Source: Favolaschia claudopus | Taxonomy: Eukaryota > Basidiomycota > Agaricomycetes > Agaricales > Mycenaceae | Reading direction: 5' to 3' | Assembly: GCA_037176885.1 (NCBI GenBank) | Contig: JAWWNJ010000182.1 | Location: 248,001 to 312,000, forward strand | Length of the DNA: 64,000 bases | Shown here: piece after piece, positions 44,894 through 57,169 of the stretch | Layout of the letters: every line of letters starts with the position of its first letter | Position numbering within the stretch: the stretch's first letter is position 1 | Translations under genes and position numbers: made by a program | Notes under the pieces: model-generated | Seen by the model: the letters and a program-made list of their open reading frames with translations, nothing else | Told to the model about the DNA's origin: nothing | The model's database searches: none

Positions 44894-47012
44894 TCACTCC
44901 CCCAACGAAACCAACACCATACTCCCCACCCCGGCCAACAAACTCCCCACCGCCAACGCGCGCCGTCCGACGCTCGGCGGTTTGTTGGCTCCCTCCTTCT
45001 CCCCCTCGCCGCGTTCGTCGTACTCGGAGGTGACCTCGTGAGAGTGGCCCTCCCCATGCCCATGCGTATGTCCGTGCTCGTCCTCGAGGTTGCCAAAGAC
45101 GAAGTCAGCGGCGATCATCTCGACGGTGGCGGCGTAGATGAGCATGCCGGCCGAGAGGGCGGACATAGTGCCTTTGATGAGGAGGGTGGAGGGGAGGTCT
45201 GCGATAGATGTATCAGATACGGGAAGAGATCAACAAAAAGAACGGGAAGAAAACCCTACGCACTTTGTGCCCTCCTTCCAAACGCCACCATGCCAATAGC
45301 CAGCCCCACTGGCGTCGTCAATGCGAAGAGCAGGGAGAGCGTCAAGGCGAACCAGTCCCTGCCTTGCTTGGGGTGGCGGTCAGCGTGATGGTGATGATGA
45401 GACTTCCGTGCGGGGAGGGAGGCGATTCGGATGCCGAGGGAGAGCCCTTCGAAGAGCTGGTGGAAGAGGATCGCTGTTAGGAGGGAGGCTGTTTATGTTT
45501 TTACGTGAGAGCTCGTGAAGAAAAAAAGAGGTAACTGGACGTACTGAAGTCGCCGCCGGTGGTGAGGGCGAGGGTGAGTCCGATGACGAGAGAGTGTAGC
45601 ATGATGCCTAGTTCGAGGACCTGTAAGGTAAGATTAGTTGCTTGTGCGCAGCTGACATGCAGGGAAGAGACATACGATAATTCCAACGACCTGCCGCCCG
45701 CGTCCTACTCTCGGTGCGTGCTTGTCGCGTCGCTGGTGCCGCACTGACTCGGCATCTTCATCGTCGTCGCTGCCATCTTCTACATTTTCAAGTCCCAGTC
45801 GCAGCGGCTCAGCTCCCGCCGGATTTGCGGTAGTGACACAGATACTCAGCAGCCTGCCATCGTGTCGGCTGAGGGGACAATGTCGCGGGGGAGCGAGGAT
45901 GGCGGCGAGGTAAGGTGGGGCGGGGATGAGGGGGGTCGGTATGGGGCGGACGGGGGGGAGGAGGGGGGTGATTTCTGTTGCTGTTGGGGGAGGCAAACGA
46001 GAAGGTGGTGGTCTTGTGGAAGAACGGGACGGAGTAGTAGAATCCGCGGGGGAGGAGGGTGCGGAGGGGTCTGCATGGAGGAAGTCGACGTAGGAGGTGG
46101 AGATGTCTGGAGGTGGGTTAGTGTTGGTGAGGTAAAAGGAAAGCATGCCAAAGAAAAAAAACTTTTCCTTACGGTCGGAGAGACCTTCCAAAAGCTCAGC
46201 ATTTGGAATGTCATTACTTAGGGTCTGAAAGGATTGTTTCGACGGCATCAAAAAGCAAGGGAAATGAAGGCAAACTTTTCGCTGCCCTTTCAGGACCTCC
46301 TAAAAGAGCGCTAAGATTTCTCCCATTTGTGACCCTCGTTCCAGTAACAAATAGGAAAAATCTCAGCCGTCTTTAGCACGTCCTGAAGGCCCAGCAAAAA
46401 GCTTTCCTTTTCTTGTCTCTTTTTGATGACACCGAAAGGGTTCTCTTCACCACGTTCGGAATGACACTCCAGATGCTGCCCTTTCAGAACGTCCTTCTGA
46501 CCTTGGAAAATTTCTTCCATTTTCAGTGTGAAGGTGAAGGAAAGACACACATTCTACGAGGAAAATTAAGAGCAGCGAGCTTAGGCTGCCAGGGTGGATT
46601 GTTAGTGGAAGTGGAGAATGGGCGGAAGAATTTGAACGGACATAATCAAGCCTGTGTTCTTGCCAATTTTTGAGTACTCGGTCTTCAATATTGGATTCTG
46701 GAGATGCTCGAAGGCGTCTTGTAGCAAATGACAGAAGGCAGTTGACAGAATGACGCCTGGCAAGCCTTGATGTCAGCGAAAACACATAGAACAAAGTATT
46801 GGCTACACACCAGTCCCAAAATGCTTGCCAATGTAGAAAGCTATGTGTGGTATGCGCAGCAACGAGGAACGCTTGGAGAGAGTGGGGAATGAGACGGCGA
46901 AGAGAGACACCAAGAATATGCCGAATATTGAGGCTATCTTGACGCGAGATTCTTGTTCATGGTGAGATGGGGCGTACATGAAACCTGGGCTGGAGAACGG
47001 GAATGGGTTCAT
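44894..47012 (-). CDS. ZIP-family zinc/iron transporter
   Basis: Seven exons, complement(join(44894..45198,45264..45488,45545..45620,45676..46106,46551..46585,46642..46756,46811..47012)), give 462 aa. Membrane helices include ASIFGIFLVSLFAVSFPTL, ILSSLLLIFLVEY, the metal-site helices ELGIMLHSLVIGL and AILFHQLFEGLSLG, and the last helix VGSLLAGVGSMVLV. The variable cytoplasmic loop after helix III is Pro/Ser-rich. Two His-rich loops (SHHHHHADRH and HGHTHGHGEGHSH) are likely metal-binding. The family imports Zn2+ or Fe2+ into the cytosol, at the plasma membrane or from organelles. The intron at 46107-46550 (444 bases) is by far the longest here and contains a long palindrome. Confidence 0.92.
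46173..46505. repeat. Long imperfect palindrome (foldback) inside a ZIP intron
   Basis: Bases 46173-46236 match the reverse complement of 46450-46505 (shared core AATGACAyTCCArATGCTG). Bases 46282-46322 match the reverse complement of 46356-46403 (core GTCCTGAA with flanking AATCT and CAGC). Both pairs share one centre near 46340. I estimate about 70-75% pairing by eye. This is the structure of a foldback MITE or an RNA hairpin. Confidence 0.75.
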
Positions 47013-47285
47013 CGACGCGACCCACAGAGTTAGTTCAGAGTCCAGACTAAGTAGACGCTATATCTGGGGACCGCGTCAGTCGTGCACGTGACTCTCAGCC
47101 AATCATCTTCGAGCAATTGCAGTGGCGGAGGACTCCTCAGTACTCAACTCTCGTCTACAGCTTGGCCTAACCCGACCAAGACGCAACGAGGAAAGCGAAA
47201 ACGACACCATGTTATCCCCATTGTGCCGCCTCATGGCTTGTGGAATTGTCTACGCTGTCCACCCCAACCTACGAAAGCATACGCC

Positions 47286-49678
47286 CTAATGCTCGCACAT
47301 ATTAAACTCCTGCACATACTCCCGATTATGTTCCTTCACCGACGCCGTCCGTTCCTTCATCAGCTCCAGCCTATACCTCTCCGCTTCCTTCAACGACATA
47401 ACCGTCGACGGGAAATTCTCCTTGATCAAGTCGAGCAGCTCTCGCGGAAGGGCCCCAAGGTACGTCGGTGACTTGGTATTATCGTTGACACACGCTGCTG
47501 CTGTCGCCGCCTTCTCGAACGCGTCCGCTGCCCAGCCCTCTTGCTGGGACGGTACATGCGTCGCCGAAATGACGGGATCTTTCGAAGGATCGACGAGGAA
47601 GATGGCGAGGATCTTGCGGTGCCCTGGTTTGGATGGGTCCGCGAGTTCGAAGGGCGAGACCCAGTGTTGGAAGAGGTTTGGCCAGGAGAGGGCACGGCCT
47701 TCTTTAGTGACCTATTGTTGCGTTGAATGGATTAGTCGTAGAGTCCAAAAGTGCTGATAGGACGTACGACCGAACCGAGGTGTTGCACTAGATCAGAATC
47801 CCTGGACATAGTCTCAACTTTCAAAACTTGTGATACTCAATAAACACTCACGCGGTCATGTTGTATAATGCCATCATGCATTGGCCTAGAAAAATCCAAT
47901 CACATTGAGCCTGCGTCAATTCTATATGACGAGAATGGAACTTACCATCGCTCTGTCCATGATATTCCGGTTCCCCAACCGCAACGCGGAACGATAATCT
48001 GGACTCGGTGATGTTCTCTTCATCGTAGTACTGGAGACACACTGTTCAGCGAGGGAAAGACAGGCGGCAGCAAAGGAAGTAACGCACATAAATCCCAGAC
48101 GCAACAATCCGCTCGTTAACCATCCCTGTCCAGAGCGTCAGAGGCAGCAAACGCCGAAGCTCGTTCATCTACACACCCTCAACATGCCAACTGCCACCCT
48201 CATACCTCGGCTGCTCCGGACTAAGCTGAATATTTGCAAGCTTAACGATGCACTGAATACTCCGCCCCCTCAACGACACCGGTTGAAACCCATCTACAAG
48301 CTGCCCAGTATAATCCTGCGCTTCCGGGTAGACTTTAGGGTACCTGGTATCAATATTCTCATAGAACTCGTCCTCGTCCTCGTCGACTCCCGGGAAGGGT
48401 TGCCCATCTGAGCGGCCCCAGATGCAGCCTACAGACTGCAGCCGTTTCGCGTCCGAGAACGGTATACGTCCGTCCTCCCGATTGCGATTTGAGTCTCCCA
48501 AAACGCGTTCGAAGAGGGGGATGAATGCTGTGACGATCTCTTCAATTGCCTTGTATATCGGTTGGTGTACAGATGGGTCCAGATTATTGATGTAGGGGGA
48601 AGACAGCTTGACCTCCCCCTCATAGTCTACGACAAAGTCAGACGGAAGCCAAGAAAACTTGCGCGACATAAATTCATGCAAATCTAGCGGCGTCACTGGC
48701 ACGAAATTCTCTGCGACACGGGGCTTCCCCGGGAGGTAGGCATGTGTTCGATCGTATACAATGCAGTATAAGGATGGGTGGACGAGGTCGAGTACTTGGT
48801 TGTTGGATCCGGGATGCCAGTCTTTTTTGTCCTCAGGGACATCTTCTAGGATTTTGACAGCGGATTTGAGACGCTCCCGAATGTCTGTGGTGATAAGCGT
48901 GTCGGAGTACCAGATTGCTTCAAAGCACGCGCGCTAGTAGTAGTTGAACTGACTGTGAAAGACTTCGAGTTAGGTTACCTCGATCCCCCTCTCAGACTCG
49001 GCAATGCTAGCATATCCCTCGAGCTCCGCCATAACGTAGTCGACCTACATTAAACTTCATGAGCTTGTGAAAATTCTTCCTTAGGAGGTACTCCGATTGG
49101 CACTCACCATTTTCTCCGTAAGACCCTGTTCTCCCTGTTGCTGCTCCAACGCCTCTCTCCGCCAGTTACCGCGAATTTCAGGATCACCAGCTTTGCGTCG
49201 CCAGTCTGGTTTGCTGCGCAGGATCCACGACAGTTGGCACATTTTCAGCTCGTACACCTACCAGAGGAAAAGAAATAGAAAAAAGGATGAGTGTCGTTTG
49301 ATCAGGGTGGGGTAAATCCCGCTTCACCGTTAGAGGTCGGGGCCCACGTTCCTGGAAAGAGTAGAAATTGGGGGCGTAAGGCTGGAATGGACTTGGAAGA
49401 ACCCAAGTTGGCTTGTTCTCGGTCGATAGAGCCTCCGTCCATTGTTTTCTAAGCTCTGCGTGGGTGTCGACAGTATCATTCTCAGCATTTGCATCGTCTT
49501 CTCCGTTCAATGTGTTGAGCTCAGCATCCAGAGTGCCATCTTCGAGATGCGAAGTCTCGTCATCGTCGTGTACGATGAAAAGCTCCCAAACGGGGCTGTT
49601 CTCTGTCTCGTCGTCTTCTACTTCCTGGTCTGTACCGAAAATGGCATCTGTGAGATCCTCGAGCTCTGAATCCGACAT
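47286..49678 (-). CDS. DUF4246-family protein
   Basis: The gene has several exons from ATG 49678 to TAG 47286-47288. The first exon encodes an acidic N-terminus (MSDSELEDLTDAIFGTDQE...). DUF4246 blocks then follow: VYELKMCQLSWILRSKPDW, GLTEKMVDYVMAELEGYASI, DWHPGSNNQVLDLVHPSLYCIVY, LQSVGCIWGRSDGQPFPGVD, SIQCIVKLANIQLSPEQPRYEGGSWHVEG, IYYYDEENITESRLSFR and KILAIFLVDPS. The HxE motif in SWHVEG and the later RxS-like segment recall 2-oxoglutarate/Fe(II) dioxygenases. That activity is my inference and is not established for the family. No signal peptide or membrane segment is seen. Confidence 0.85.
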
Positions 49679-49986
49679 GGTGGGCGTTGGAGAGAATTTG
49701 AGGGGACATGGAATCGACTCAGGAACACTGTTCAAGTTGGCCGATAGCCCGAGACCGTATATGCGGAAAGGCTAAAGAGTTTGAGGCATGAGTTGCCAGA
49801 TGCTTGACACAGTGCCAATCGTAGAATATATTTGGGAATCAGGACCCAGAAGGGAGATGAGGGAAGAGGACAAAATGCGCAAAACAAAAAGTGCAAGGCT
49901 CAATTTTATGTAACATCAACGGATAACCAGTACAATAGATACGAAAGTAATTCTAGGGCCGGTACAAAATAACAAGCAGAAGATGT
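49679..49986. other. Intergenic stretch
   Basis: About 300 bases between two minus-strand genes. No feature is recognised. Confidence 0.5.
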
Positions 49987-52900
49987 TCAGGAAGCGTCCC
50001 GCGATTGAAGTTCTCTGAGTACTTGACGAAAACACGATGACCACCAGCTCCTCTCTTGTCTTTCCTGGTTTTGAGAATTGCCACGCGAATCTATCAAAGA
50101 GGGACTTTTCGGCAGAGAGCGTTGCGAGATAGGATCGTCCCAGATGTCTTGTTGGTAGCTGCCTCCCGGGATTGACAGAGAGCGCAAGGTTAGCCTCGAG
50201 GATTGCTGAAACGCAGAAAGCCAAGTCTTGTGGAGCTCGTTCTCGCTTGACGATGATGAAGAATCCGGCGGAAGAACACGAAGAGGCAAGACTTCAACAG
50301 TAGTATGATCCAAATTGACTGCGTTTCCGTCCAGGCTCTTGATGTCGGTCGGGAGTAAGTCCAGTTCCAACAGCGTCGAGCCACCTGTTGAGAGATTAGT
50401 TCATAGCCATCCGAGCGACAAGAGCCCTAGTACCGCTAGATTCGTCAGAGACTCCAGTAACGCCGAGAAGCTTCGAGATCCCGACGTTATCCATCAAGGT
50501 CCACTCTTCTTCTGCTTCAGAACCGGAGATGCGGGCGAGAACTATGCAATCTGTGAAGACTAATGTTTGCACCATCAGCGGTTCTTCTGAACGACGAGCC
50601 GTCTCGCGAGTTTGCGACAATCCTTGTAGAGTCGTAAGTCGAGAGGGCCGCGATAAGTTCGTTTTGGGACTGAAATAAGACATTCGAGATGAGAAATGGG
50701 GTGACGTTGGCGTTCTGGGACTATCCGAGGCTGCAAAAGATGGCTTAGAATATGATGACTCTGCTGTACTGGCAGTGGCAGTAGATCCCGACCGTTCACG
50801 CCGCCGATCCCATTCATGAACAGCATCGACGAGATTGCTGGAGCGCCGCGGTGAAAAAGTAGGTTTCGTATGATCAGAGTTGTCGAGACCGCCGGAATCC
50901 TTCACATCAACGCGTAGAGCGGCTGGCAGACATTGGAGCTGACCCTGGCAGAGAAGTCGACGGCCCCGTTTAGCTAGAGATACTGAAGGCGGCAGGCCTT
51001 GAATACGCCGGGATAAGCTCTTGACGAGGTCGTATTCGTCTTCCCTAATCTTGACCTCCGTCATGACCTTGATGATCATCTCCGTAGAGTGGACGAGGGC
51101 AAGCGTCGGAACGTAATCGACGTGCGACTTGGGCGTGTAGTCATGCAAGGTCTAGAATTCAATGTCAGCGGCATAGTTCGGATTCGATACGAAATACGGC
51201 GCACTCGAAACATCGTAGGATACCTTCCAAGCCTCGTCACAGGGTCCACAAGAAGATTCTCCAAAGTCCACCCGCCGCATTCCGATGACGATTGTTGTAT
51301 TCGAACAAACTCCCCAAAATCGCTCGCAGGGTCGGCGACAAGTCGTGCAATCATCCCTGCTATATTGACAAGCTGAGCAAGATAGGGTTGATAAACCTCG
51401 AGCTGCTTCACAAAGCTTGAGCGTACTCCCTCCGCGATACGCTCAACGACCGGACTTTGGGTCTCGCGCAGCTGGCGTAATGTCGACAGCAGGTGTGTGT
51501 GAAGATTCAGGATGTCCTCAACCCAGTCGAAGAGCTTTGAGATCTCAACAGGAACGCCGGCGATATAACGCTTGGAGTCTTGCATGCGCAAAGGAAGTAT
51601 GAAGAGTTTGATAGTGTTGGAAAGACGACAAACAAACGACTCCTCGGATACATAGAGATCGTGTATGGCTTCTTGCCGTTGAATCTCGCGGGCGCCACGG
51701 CGTTCCAGTATGGCGGTATAAGTTGTTGGAGAAATCAAAGATCGCCAGGCATCATCGACCGCTGGACTATCAGCACGCCTCTCGTCCTCCGTCTCCACTT
51801 CCGGGGCAGAATCATGGGCAGGCCATGTTTCAGCGGGAGGCTCCGGTTCGTCGGGAGTTTCAACCTCGTACATAGAAGGGGCACTGGAACTTGGCGACAA
51901 GGCAGTCGACGTTGGTTCGGTGATGGCCATTCTTGACGCGTTCAAGTCATCCTGGTCGACTGAGTGGGGAACGTTCCCGCTGCGTCTCTCCCGTTTGCGA
52001 GTTTGATCGGCAGAACGACCACGACCACTCAGAGTCCTGAATAGCTTCTCGGCGCCAAAGCTGAGAACTCGAGCTCCCCTATCTCCTCCTACTTCCTCCC
52101 ATTGCGACTTCCCCACCCTCGCCAAAGACGATCCACTATCCATGTAAGACATTCTCTCTCCTTGTCCCTGGGAAGGGTTGGGGTAGCCCACGTCCGAAAC
52201 CGAGGGCGGGATACCCAGCACAGCCCGCTCTCTGGCAGCAGCCATACGAGATTGCAATGTAAGCATGACATTTTCCGCGCCGACTAGCTCGTTAGATTGC
52301 CCCTGGGACTGAGGATGAAGGTAATCATGGCTTTGTAAATACGATGTCGGTGGTTCCGGACGCTGGTGGTCTTCTGCCCAAGCTCCGTTATCAGGCTCGT
52401 CGTAGAGACTCTCGGGAGATTGGGACAAAAGGCTACACTCTTCGGCGGCATATCGGGGATCAGGTTCAGGCGGAGAACTGATTGGAGATGGTGGACGCGA
52501 TTGGTAAACGGAGTGTCTGCGAACCGCTCGTGACATGAAATCAGCTTTCTCTTCAGCTTTGGGAGTGAGCGGCTGCTTGATCATGGGTGAGCGTGATACG
52601 GATTTCCTCTCCCGTTTATCGGTTATGGAGTAATCTTGAGGGGGCTGAGGAGGCGCAGGAGACAAGGAGCGACTCCGCTGCCAAAGCGACGTATGGCGGT
52701 CTTTGCGCCTAAGACTTGCTGGATCCAGTCCATCGTCGCGAGTGCTAGACGATGAAATTAGAACTCGGGGCGGTGTTTGCGACGTTGCAAGCCCAAAATC
52801 TACCCTCCCGCTATTGCTAATGACCACACCATGATCACTGCCGTCGTCATGACTGCCTTGAAATTGCCCAGGTATCTCTTCCCGTAATTCTGTGTCGAGT

Positions 52901-53418
52901 CTTTCCAACCCGTGGACTAGACCTAGAAGCTCATTACGCCGCCGTTCGGCGTCCTGAACCGGGTAGGCCGCGTTTGTATTCCCTTGAGCGAATCGAGACC
53001 TCGATTTGTGACCGACAGGCCGTGATGGGTGTGGGGCGACAAGCCCGAGCCCCAGCCCGATGCCTCTTCTGGACTCCCCATCGCTACTCTCGCTTTCACT
53101 CGAAAGGATACCGTTCACAACTCGAAGTGACCGTCTATTCCTGGCATCCAGTTCGTACCGCGACTCCAAGTCCGACGAGGAGTCAGTCGGCGCAACCTCG
53201 GAAAACTGTGGCCGAGGTGTGGACGAAGCCGATCGTAATCCTGTGGCAGCTCGAGGCCGTGGAATATTTGAAGATGTAGAGCCTTTCCTTGGGCGAGTAT
53301 CAGCTTTGAGGACGGGAGTTGAAGGAGCATTGAAACTGGAAGGTTCCTGAGGTGCGGCTCCCGGGTCTGTCCGTGACCGTTCTCGAGTGCGGGTCTGTTT
53401 CGAGGAAGTAGAGGGCAT
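49987..53418 (-). CDS. RhoGEF (DH-domain) protein with long disordered N-terminus
   Basis: Three exons (about 53418-51166, 51151-50416 and 50387-49987) encode roughly 1120 aa. The first 570 residues are Ser/Pro/Arg-rich and disordered. The DH domain (about 580-850) starts with RQEAIHDLYVSEESFVCRL and holds the helix-8 pattern ENLLVDPVTRLGRYPTMFR and TLHDYTPKSHVDYVPTLALV. A PH-like region follows, interrupted by a Ser-rich insert, with PLMVQTLVFTDCIVLARI and EEEWTLMDNVGISKLLGV. It should activate a Rho-family GTPase in polarity or cell-wall control. An upstream exon reading into the AATAGACCCGAC just before the ATG is possible (see the next entry), so the true N-terminus may be longer. Confidence 0.82.
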
Positions 53419-53578
53419 GTCGGGTCTATTCTAGTGACAAGGCTCAGTCGAAAAAGAGATCAAGAGGCAGCAAGATAGGCTTACCTTTGACACAGAGGAG
53501 GAACTGGAGGTCGCGTAGCCTGAAGATTGTTCACTGTCGAAAACATCACCGTACTGAAAGTGATGAGATGAGATGAAC

Positions 53579-54241
53579 TCACAGGCGCGGAGTCGTCGAA
53601 GGCGAGTTTGATTGCAATTTGGGCGTCGGCACGCGTAGAGAGGACTTCAATGGCTTATTTGTCAGCGGTTGAAGGATATTCTGCGAATCTGAGGAAACCC
53701 CGGAAATTTGCGAAGACGTTGGTACATATGAGAGGGACTCCGTTTCGTCCATATCGTATTCCGGCAAAGCGCGAGAGGCAGCTGGCCGCGAAGGGGGTTG
53801 GGTCATTCGATGTATGGTGTCTCTGAGCGAAGGCAACAATTGCGCCTCGACGAGCGGCAAGTTCTTCATATGACTCTCGCGTTTTGATGAGTTTCTTGGG
53901 GTTTTGCTTCCATGAGCGACCGAAAACCGGTTATGTTCGACCGGTTTCGGAGTTTCACGGAATTCAAACGAGGAGTCTGAGTTGGACGAGATAGGCATGA
54001 ACGCAGAGCTCCGCCGCTCGTCGAGTGGATTATAATGATCAGAATATGTGCCAGAGTCGGAGTTCGACGCCTGCGAGTCGTTTGGGTCTCGGGGCCGGGG
54101 AGAAAGCCCGCCAGCTTCAGCGTAGTGTGAAGGTGGCAAAAAAGTTTGCGGGCGGGGGCTTTGAGGTAGTGGAGAGCGGGATTTGTTACGGGTGGTTGTA
54201 TTCGCTCGCGCAAGACGCATAGAGGCAAGCAGCAAGTGCAC
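53579..54241 (-). CDS. Disordered ORF, upstream exon of the RhoGEF or separate small protein
   Basis: A 220-codon minus-strand frame (TTRNKSRSPLPQSPRP ... KSSLRVPTPKLQSNSPSTTPRL) has the composition of a real disordered protein and ends at TGA. Near its end a second frame also looks coding (ADAQIAIKLAFDDSAP). That frame would splice at the GTGAGT at about 53584 into YGDVFDSEQSSG... and then, through GTAAGC...CACTAG, in phase into the RhoGEF start. Which frame is used in this overlap could not be decided. Confidence 0.5.
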   Translation of the reverse strand: MHLLLASMRLARANTTTRNKSRSPLPQSPRPQTFLPPSHYAEAGGLSPRPRDPNDSQASNSDSGTYSDHYNPLDERRSSAFMPISSNSDSSFEFRETPKPVEHNRFSVAHGSKTPRNSSKRESHMKNLPLVEAQLLPSLRDTIHRMTQPPSRPAASRALPEYDMDETESLSYVPTSSQISGVSSDSQNILQPLTNKPLKSSLRVPTPKLQSNSPSTTPRL

Positions 54242-54572
54242 AGGCGCTGAGCGGGATGGGGACTTGGAAAGTCAAAAGTGAACGAGTAAAATTCCCATAA
54301 ATGGTCAGCAATATCTCGAACACGGTCAGGTGACTACGATGGGTCTTCGAGCTGGGCGAGTGGTAAACCCGTCTTTCCGGGTTGGTTCTAGACAAGAAAT
54401 AACCAGGATCGACTGATTTATTTCAATTTGTGCCAGTAAAAAAACCGATTCTAACAGAGTAGATGCTCGAGCTGAGCTTTCGAACGCAAAAGAAGGACTG
54501 TAGCATGCACGATATAAGCGCCTGTTCCAAGCAGATACATTTCGATCATTCAATGTCATTAATTACTAGGTT
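54242..54572. other. Intergenic stretch
   Basis: Short gap between the upstream ORF and the 3' end of the sugar transporter. No feature is seen. Confidence 0.4.
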
Positions 54573-56744
54573 TTACTTTTTTTCGTCCAGCGACCCATCA
54601 TCGTGCTTGACATCATCATGCTTGACTTCATGCTGAATTTCTTCCTTCACACGTTTAGCCTGTTCTTCGCGCAGTTCCTTTCCTTCGTACACTGAAAATA
54701 GCGGTTGGGTGTCGTTCGACCAACAAGAAAGAGACTGTCACTCACGGAAGGCCAACTCCTCGAGTGTACGGTTCGCCGTTTCAGGGAACATGAAGTAGAC
54801 AAATACAACTTCAAACGCCAGCCATACAACGTAGCTGATGACATTCAGTTCAGTCATCGCATACGACGATTACAATGACGAAGATACCTGATGTAATATT
54901 TCCAGCTCGCGTTTGCCAGGCCGATGGGGTTGACGAATTGGTTGAAGAAACTGGCTCCTCTGCCGAATATCTGGAAAAACGTGACCCCTTTCGCCCGGGC
55001 ATGGAAGGGAAACAGCTCGACAAGGAACGCTGAGCGTCAGGATAACGTTAGGCATCGTTTGAGCAGAGAGGAGGAGCCCCACAGTATGTCAGTGCGTTGT
55101 AGCCAATATTGTAAGCCGGAGAATATATGAAGATGAAACTGGTCGTCAATCTCAGTATGGGATACCGAAAGTGCGATTGACAATAGACTCACGCTATGAC
55201 GGCCCTAGAAGCAGCTTGGCTGCCCGTCTGAACATAACGTGCACTAGCTATTGTCCAGCCCAGGAAGACGAGGAACAGGGATATTGTGCAGGTCTTCGCA
55301 AATATTAGGCGATTTTGAGACAGGCAAAAAGAAAGTACCAACCAAATAAGCTGAACGGCGCTTGAATTTCGTTACAACCAGCGCGAGGGTGGTTGCATTG
55401 ACCAGATCCCAGGCAGTTCTTGCAAGATTGATGAGGTTCTTGTCCCGATTGTCGTGGATACCTATCTCGTCCAAGATGCGCGCAAGGAGATATCTGATAG
55501 CCACGGTTAGTCCTCTTCCTCATTCGACATAAGTAAACTTTACGAGGTAAGTCCGTTCCCACTCCACTGCGTGAATAGGCCGAGGAATGCGGTTACCACA
55601 AGTCGTTTGCGCATCCCCGCTGTCGACACGAAGTTTCTCCAACCCGTCTTGTTGGCTTCCACCTCCAGCTGCAAAGTGCTCTCAATCTGTGCGAATTCCG
55701 CTTTCACAAACTCGGAATGCACGTCGCCTTCGGCGTGGTATTTCACGAGGATGGCCATCGCCTCCTCGCCACGCCCTTTCGAAACCAGCCACCGGGGCGA
55801 CTCAGGGAGGAACCATATGAATGTCACTTGCAGGCAGCTGGGAACAATCTGAAGAAGAGAAGGAATCCGCCAACCCCAGTTGCTAGGCATGCTGAAAGTA
55901 CCCAATGTAACTCCGGCGGCGACGATACTCCCTATAAAATAACATGAGTTAAACAGGGAGCCCATCCTCGCGCGTTCCTTGGGATGCGAAAGCTCGCCAA
56001 TTAACGCGGAAGCGCCGACGATGGCGAATGGGATCCCAAGCCCTGAAAACTGTCAGCGATGGCTGGCGGTATAAGCTAATCGCTGGCGAAACCCACCGAG
56101 AATGAACCGGGCAATAATAAACATTGCGACTGTATATAGCTTTGAGATTTGTAAGTTCCCGAGAGAAAGCAGAAACGCACAGTTCTGCGATGCAGTCTGT
56201 AATGCAGCACCGATAAACATCAAGATACTCCCAAAGAGAATGGCCCTTCTTCGACCCAGAGCCTGGATTACTCCGTAAGCTCATTGAGAGTACAATTTGA
56301 GCGAACGAAACGACGCACATCGTTCACGTACGGCACGGCTGGCAAGGCCGCAATCGCTCCAAGTGAATACATTGCAGACATAACACCCAAGAGCGTTGAA
56401 CGTGGAGAATGATAGACTGAGGGGAAATGGTAAGTACTGTCGCTATCCGTTGAAGTCGAAACGCACAAGTGTCCCATGAGTCCACAGCTTGTAAGCCATT
56501 CATCATGGACGAATCAAACCTAGTCAGAAATCTCAGCGACACATAGACGAAAGTATGATTTGTATGCATACCCGCTCGTCATCTCCACTCCAATACAGGT
56601 AGGGAACAACAACAGATAAAGAATCCTGAGATTGGGTTTCTTGTACCATGGAACCGTGTCTTCAGCAGCCAAGCGAGTGACCACGGCATCGTTGGTGTTC
56701 AGCGCCGCGCTCGCGGTAGTGGGCCTGGGTTCCGATGAAGCCAT
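54573..56744 (-). CDS. Sugar transporter of the major facilitator superfamily (lactose permease-like)
   Basis: Multi-exon gene from ATG 56744 to TAA 54573-54575. Family signatures are MNGLQAVDSW in helix 1, LGRRRAILFGSILMFIGA (the R-x-G-R-R loop), ARFILGLGIPFAIVGASALIGELSHPKERAR, WFLPESPRWLVSKGR after helix 6, and FFNQFVNPIGLANASWKYY and FPETANRTLEELAFLYEGKE at the C-terminus. Twelve helices are expected, with both ends cytosolic. The layout matches fungal hexose/lactose/cellobiose permeases driven by proton symport. The C-terminal tail is Lys/Asp/His-rich (VKHDDVKHDDGSLDEKK). The substrate cannot be fixed from sequence. The start is divergent in none of its neighbours: the GRF-like gene upstream reads the same way. 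Confidence 0.92.
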
Positions 56745-57020
56745 GATTGTAGGACCGACGCCGGTCGACAGTTATATAAAAAATCGGGAGCTCCATTTGC
56801 ACCGAAATAGCCTCCGCTGCCAAGAGCTCATGTGGCTCGAGGACGGAACAGAAGAAGACCAGACTCGACGAAAGCGTCATAAATCTCCGCAGAATGAAAG
56901 GATTTTCCGAAGCAAGTCCACCGGCAAGGCAAGTCAGGAAAAAGTCGGTCACCGTATCGAATTCCCACAAAAGATAACCCAGAAAATCCCTGAGTGAGGA
57001 AGTGCACCAAAGAGAGGAAA

Positions 57021-57064
57021 ACTTGGTCAACCTCGTGAACTTGGTGAACTTGATGGTAAACTCG
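57021..57064. repeat. Left arm of inverted repeat pair around the GRF-like gene
   Basis: Its reverse complement matches 57780-57819 with a core AGTTCACCAAGTTCAyGAGG followed by TTsACCAAGTT. About 29 of 31 core bases agree. Each arm is itself built of GTTCACCAA units. Confidence 0.75.
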
Positions 57065-57169
57065 GCCGCCGCCTCGCCGCCATATATTTGTACGGCCTGA
57101 ATACACTTGGATACAAACAGATAAAGGTACAGCTCGATGTAATCACATAACGAGGAATAAGAAATGCAT

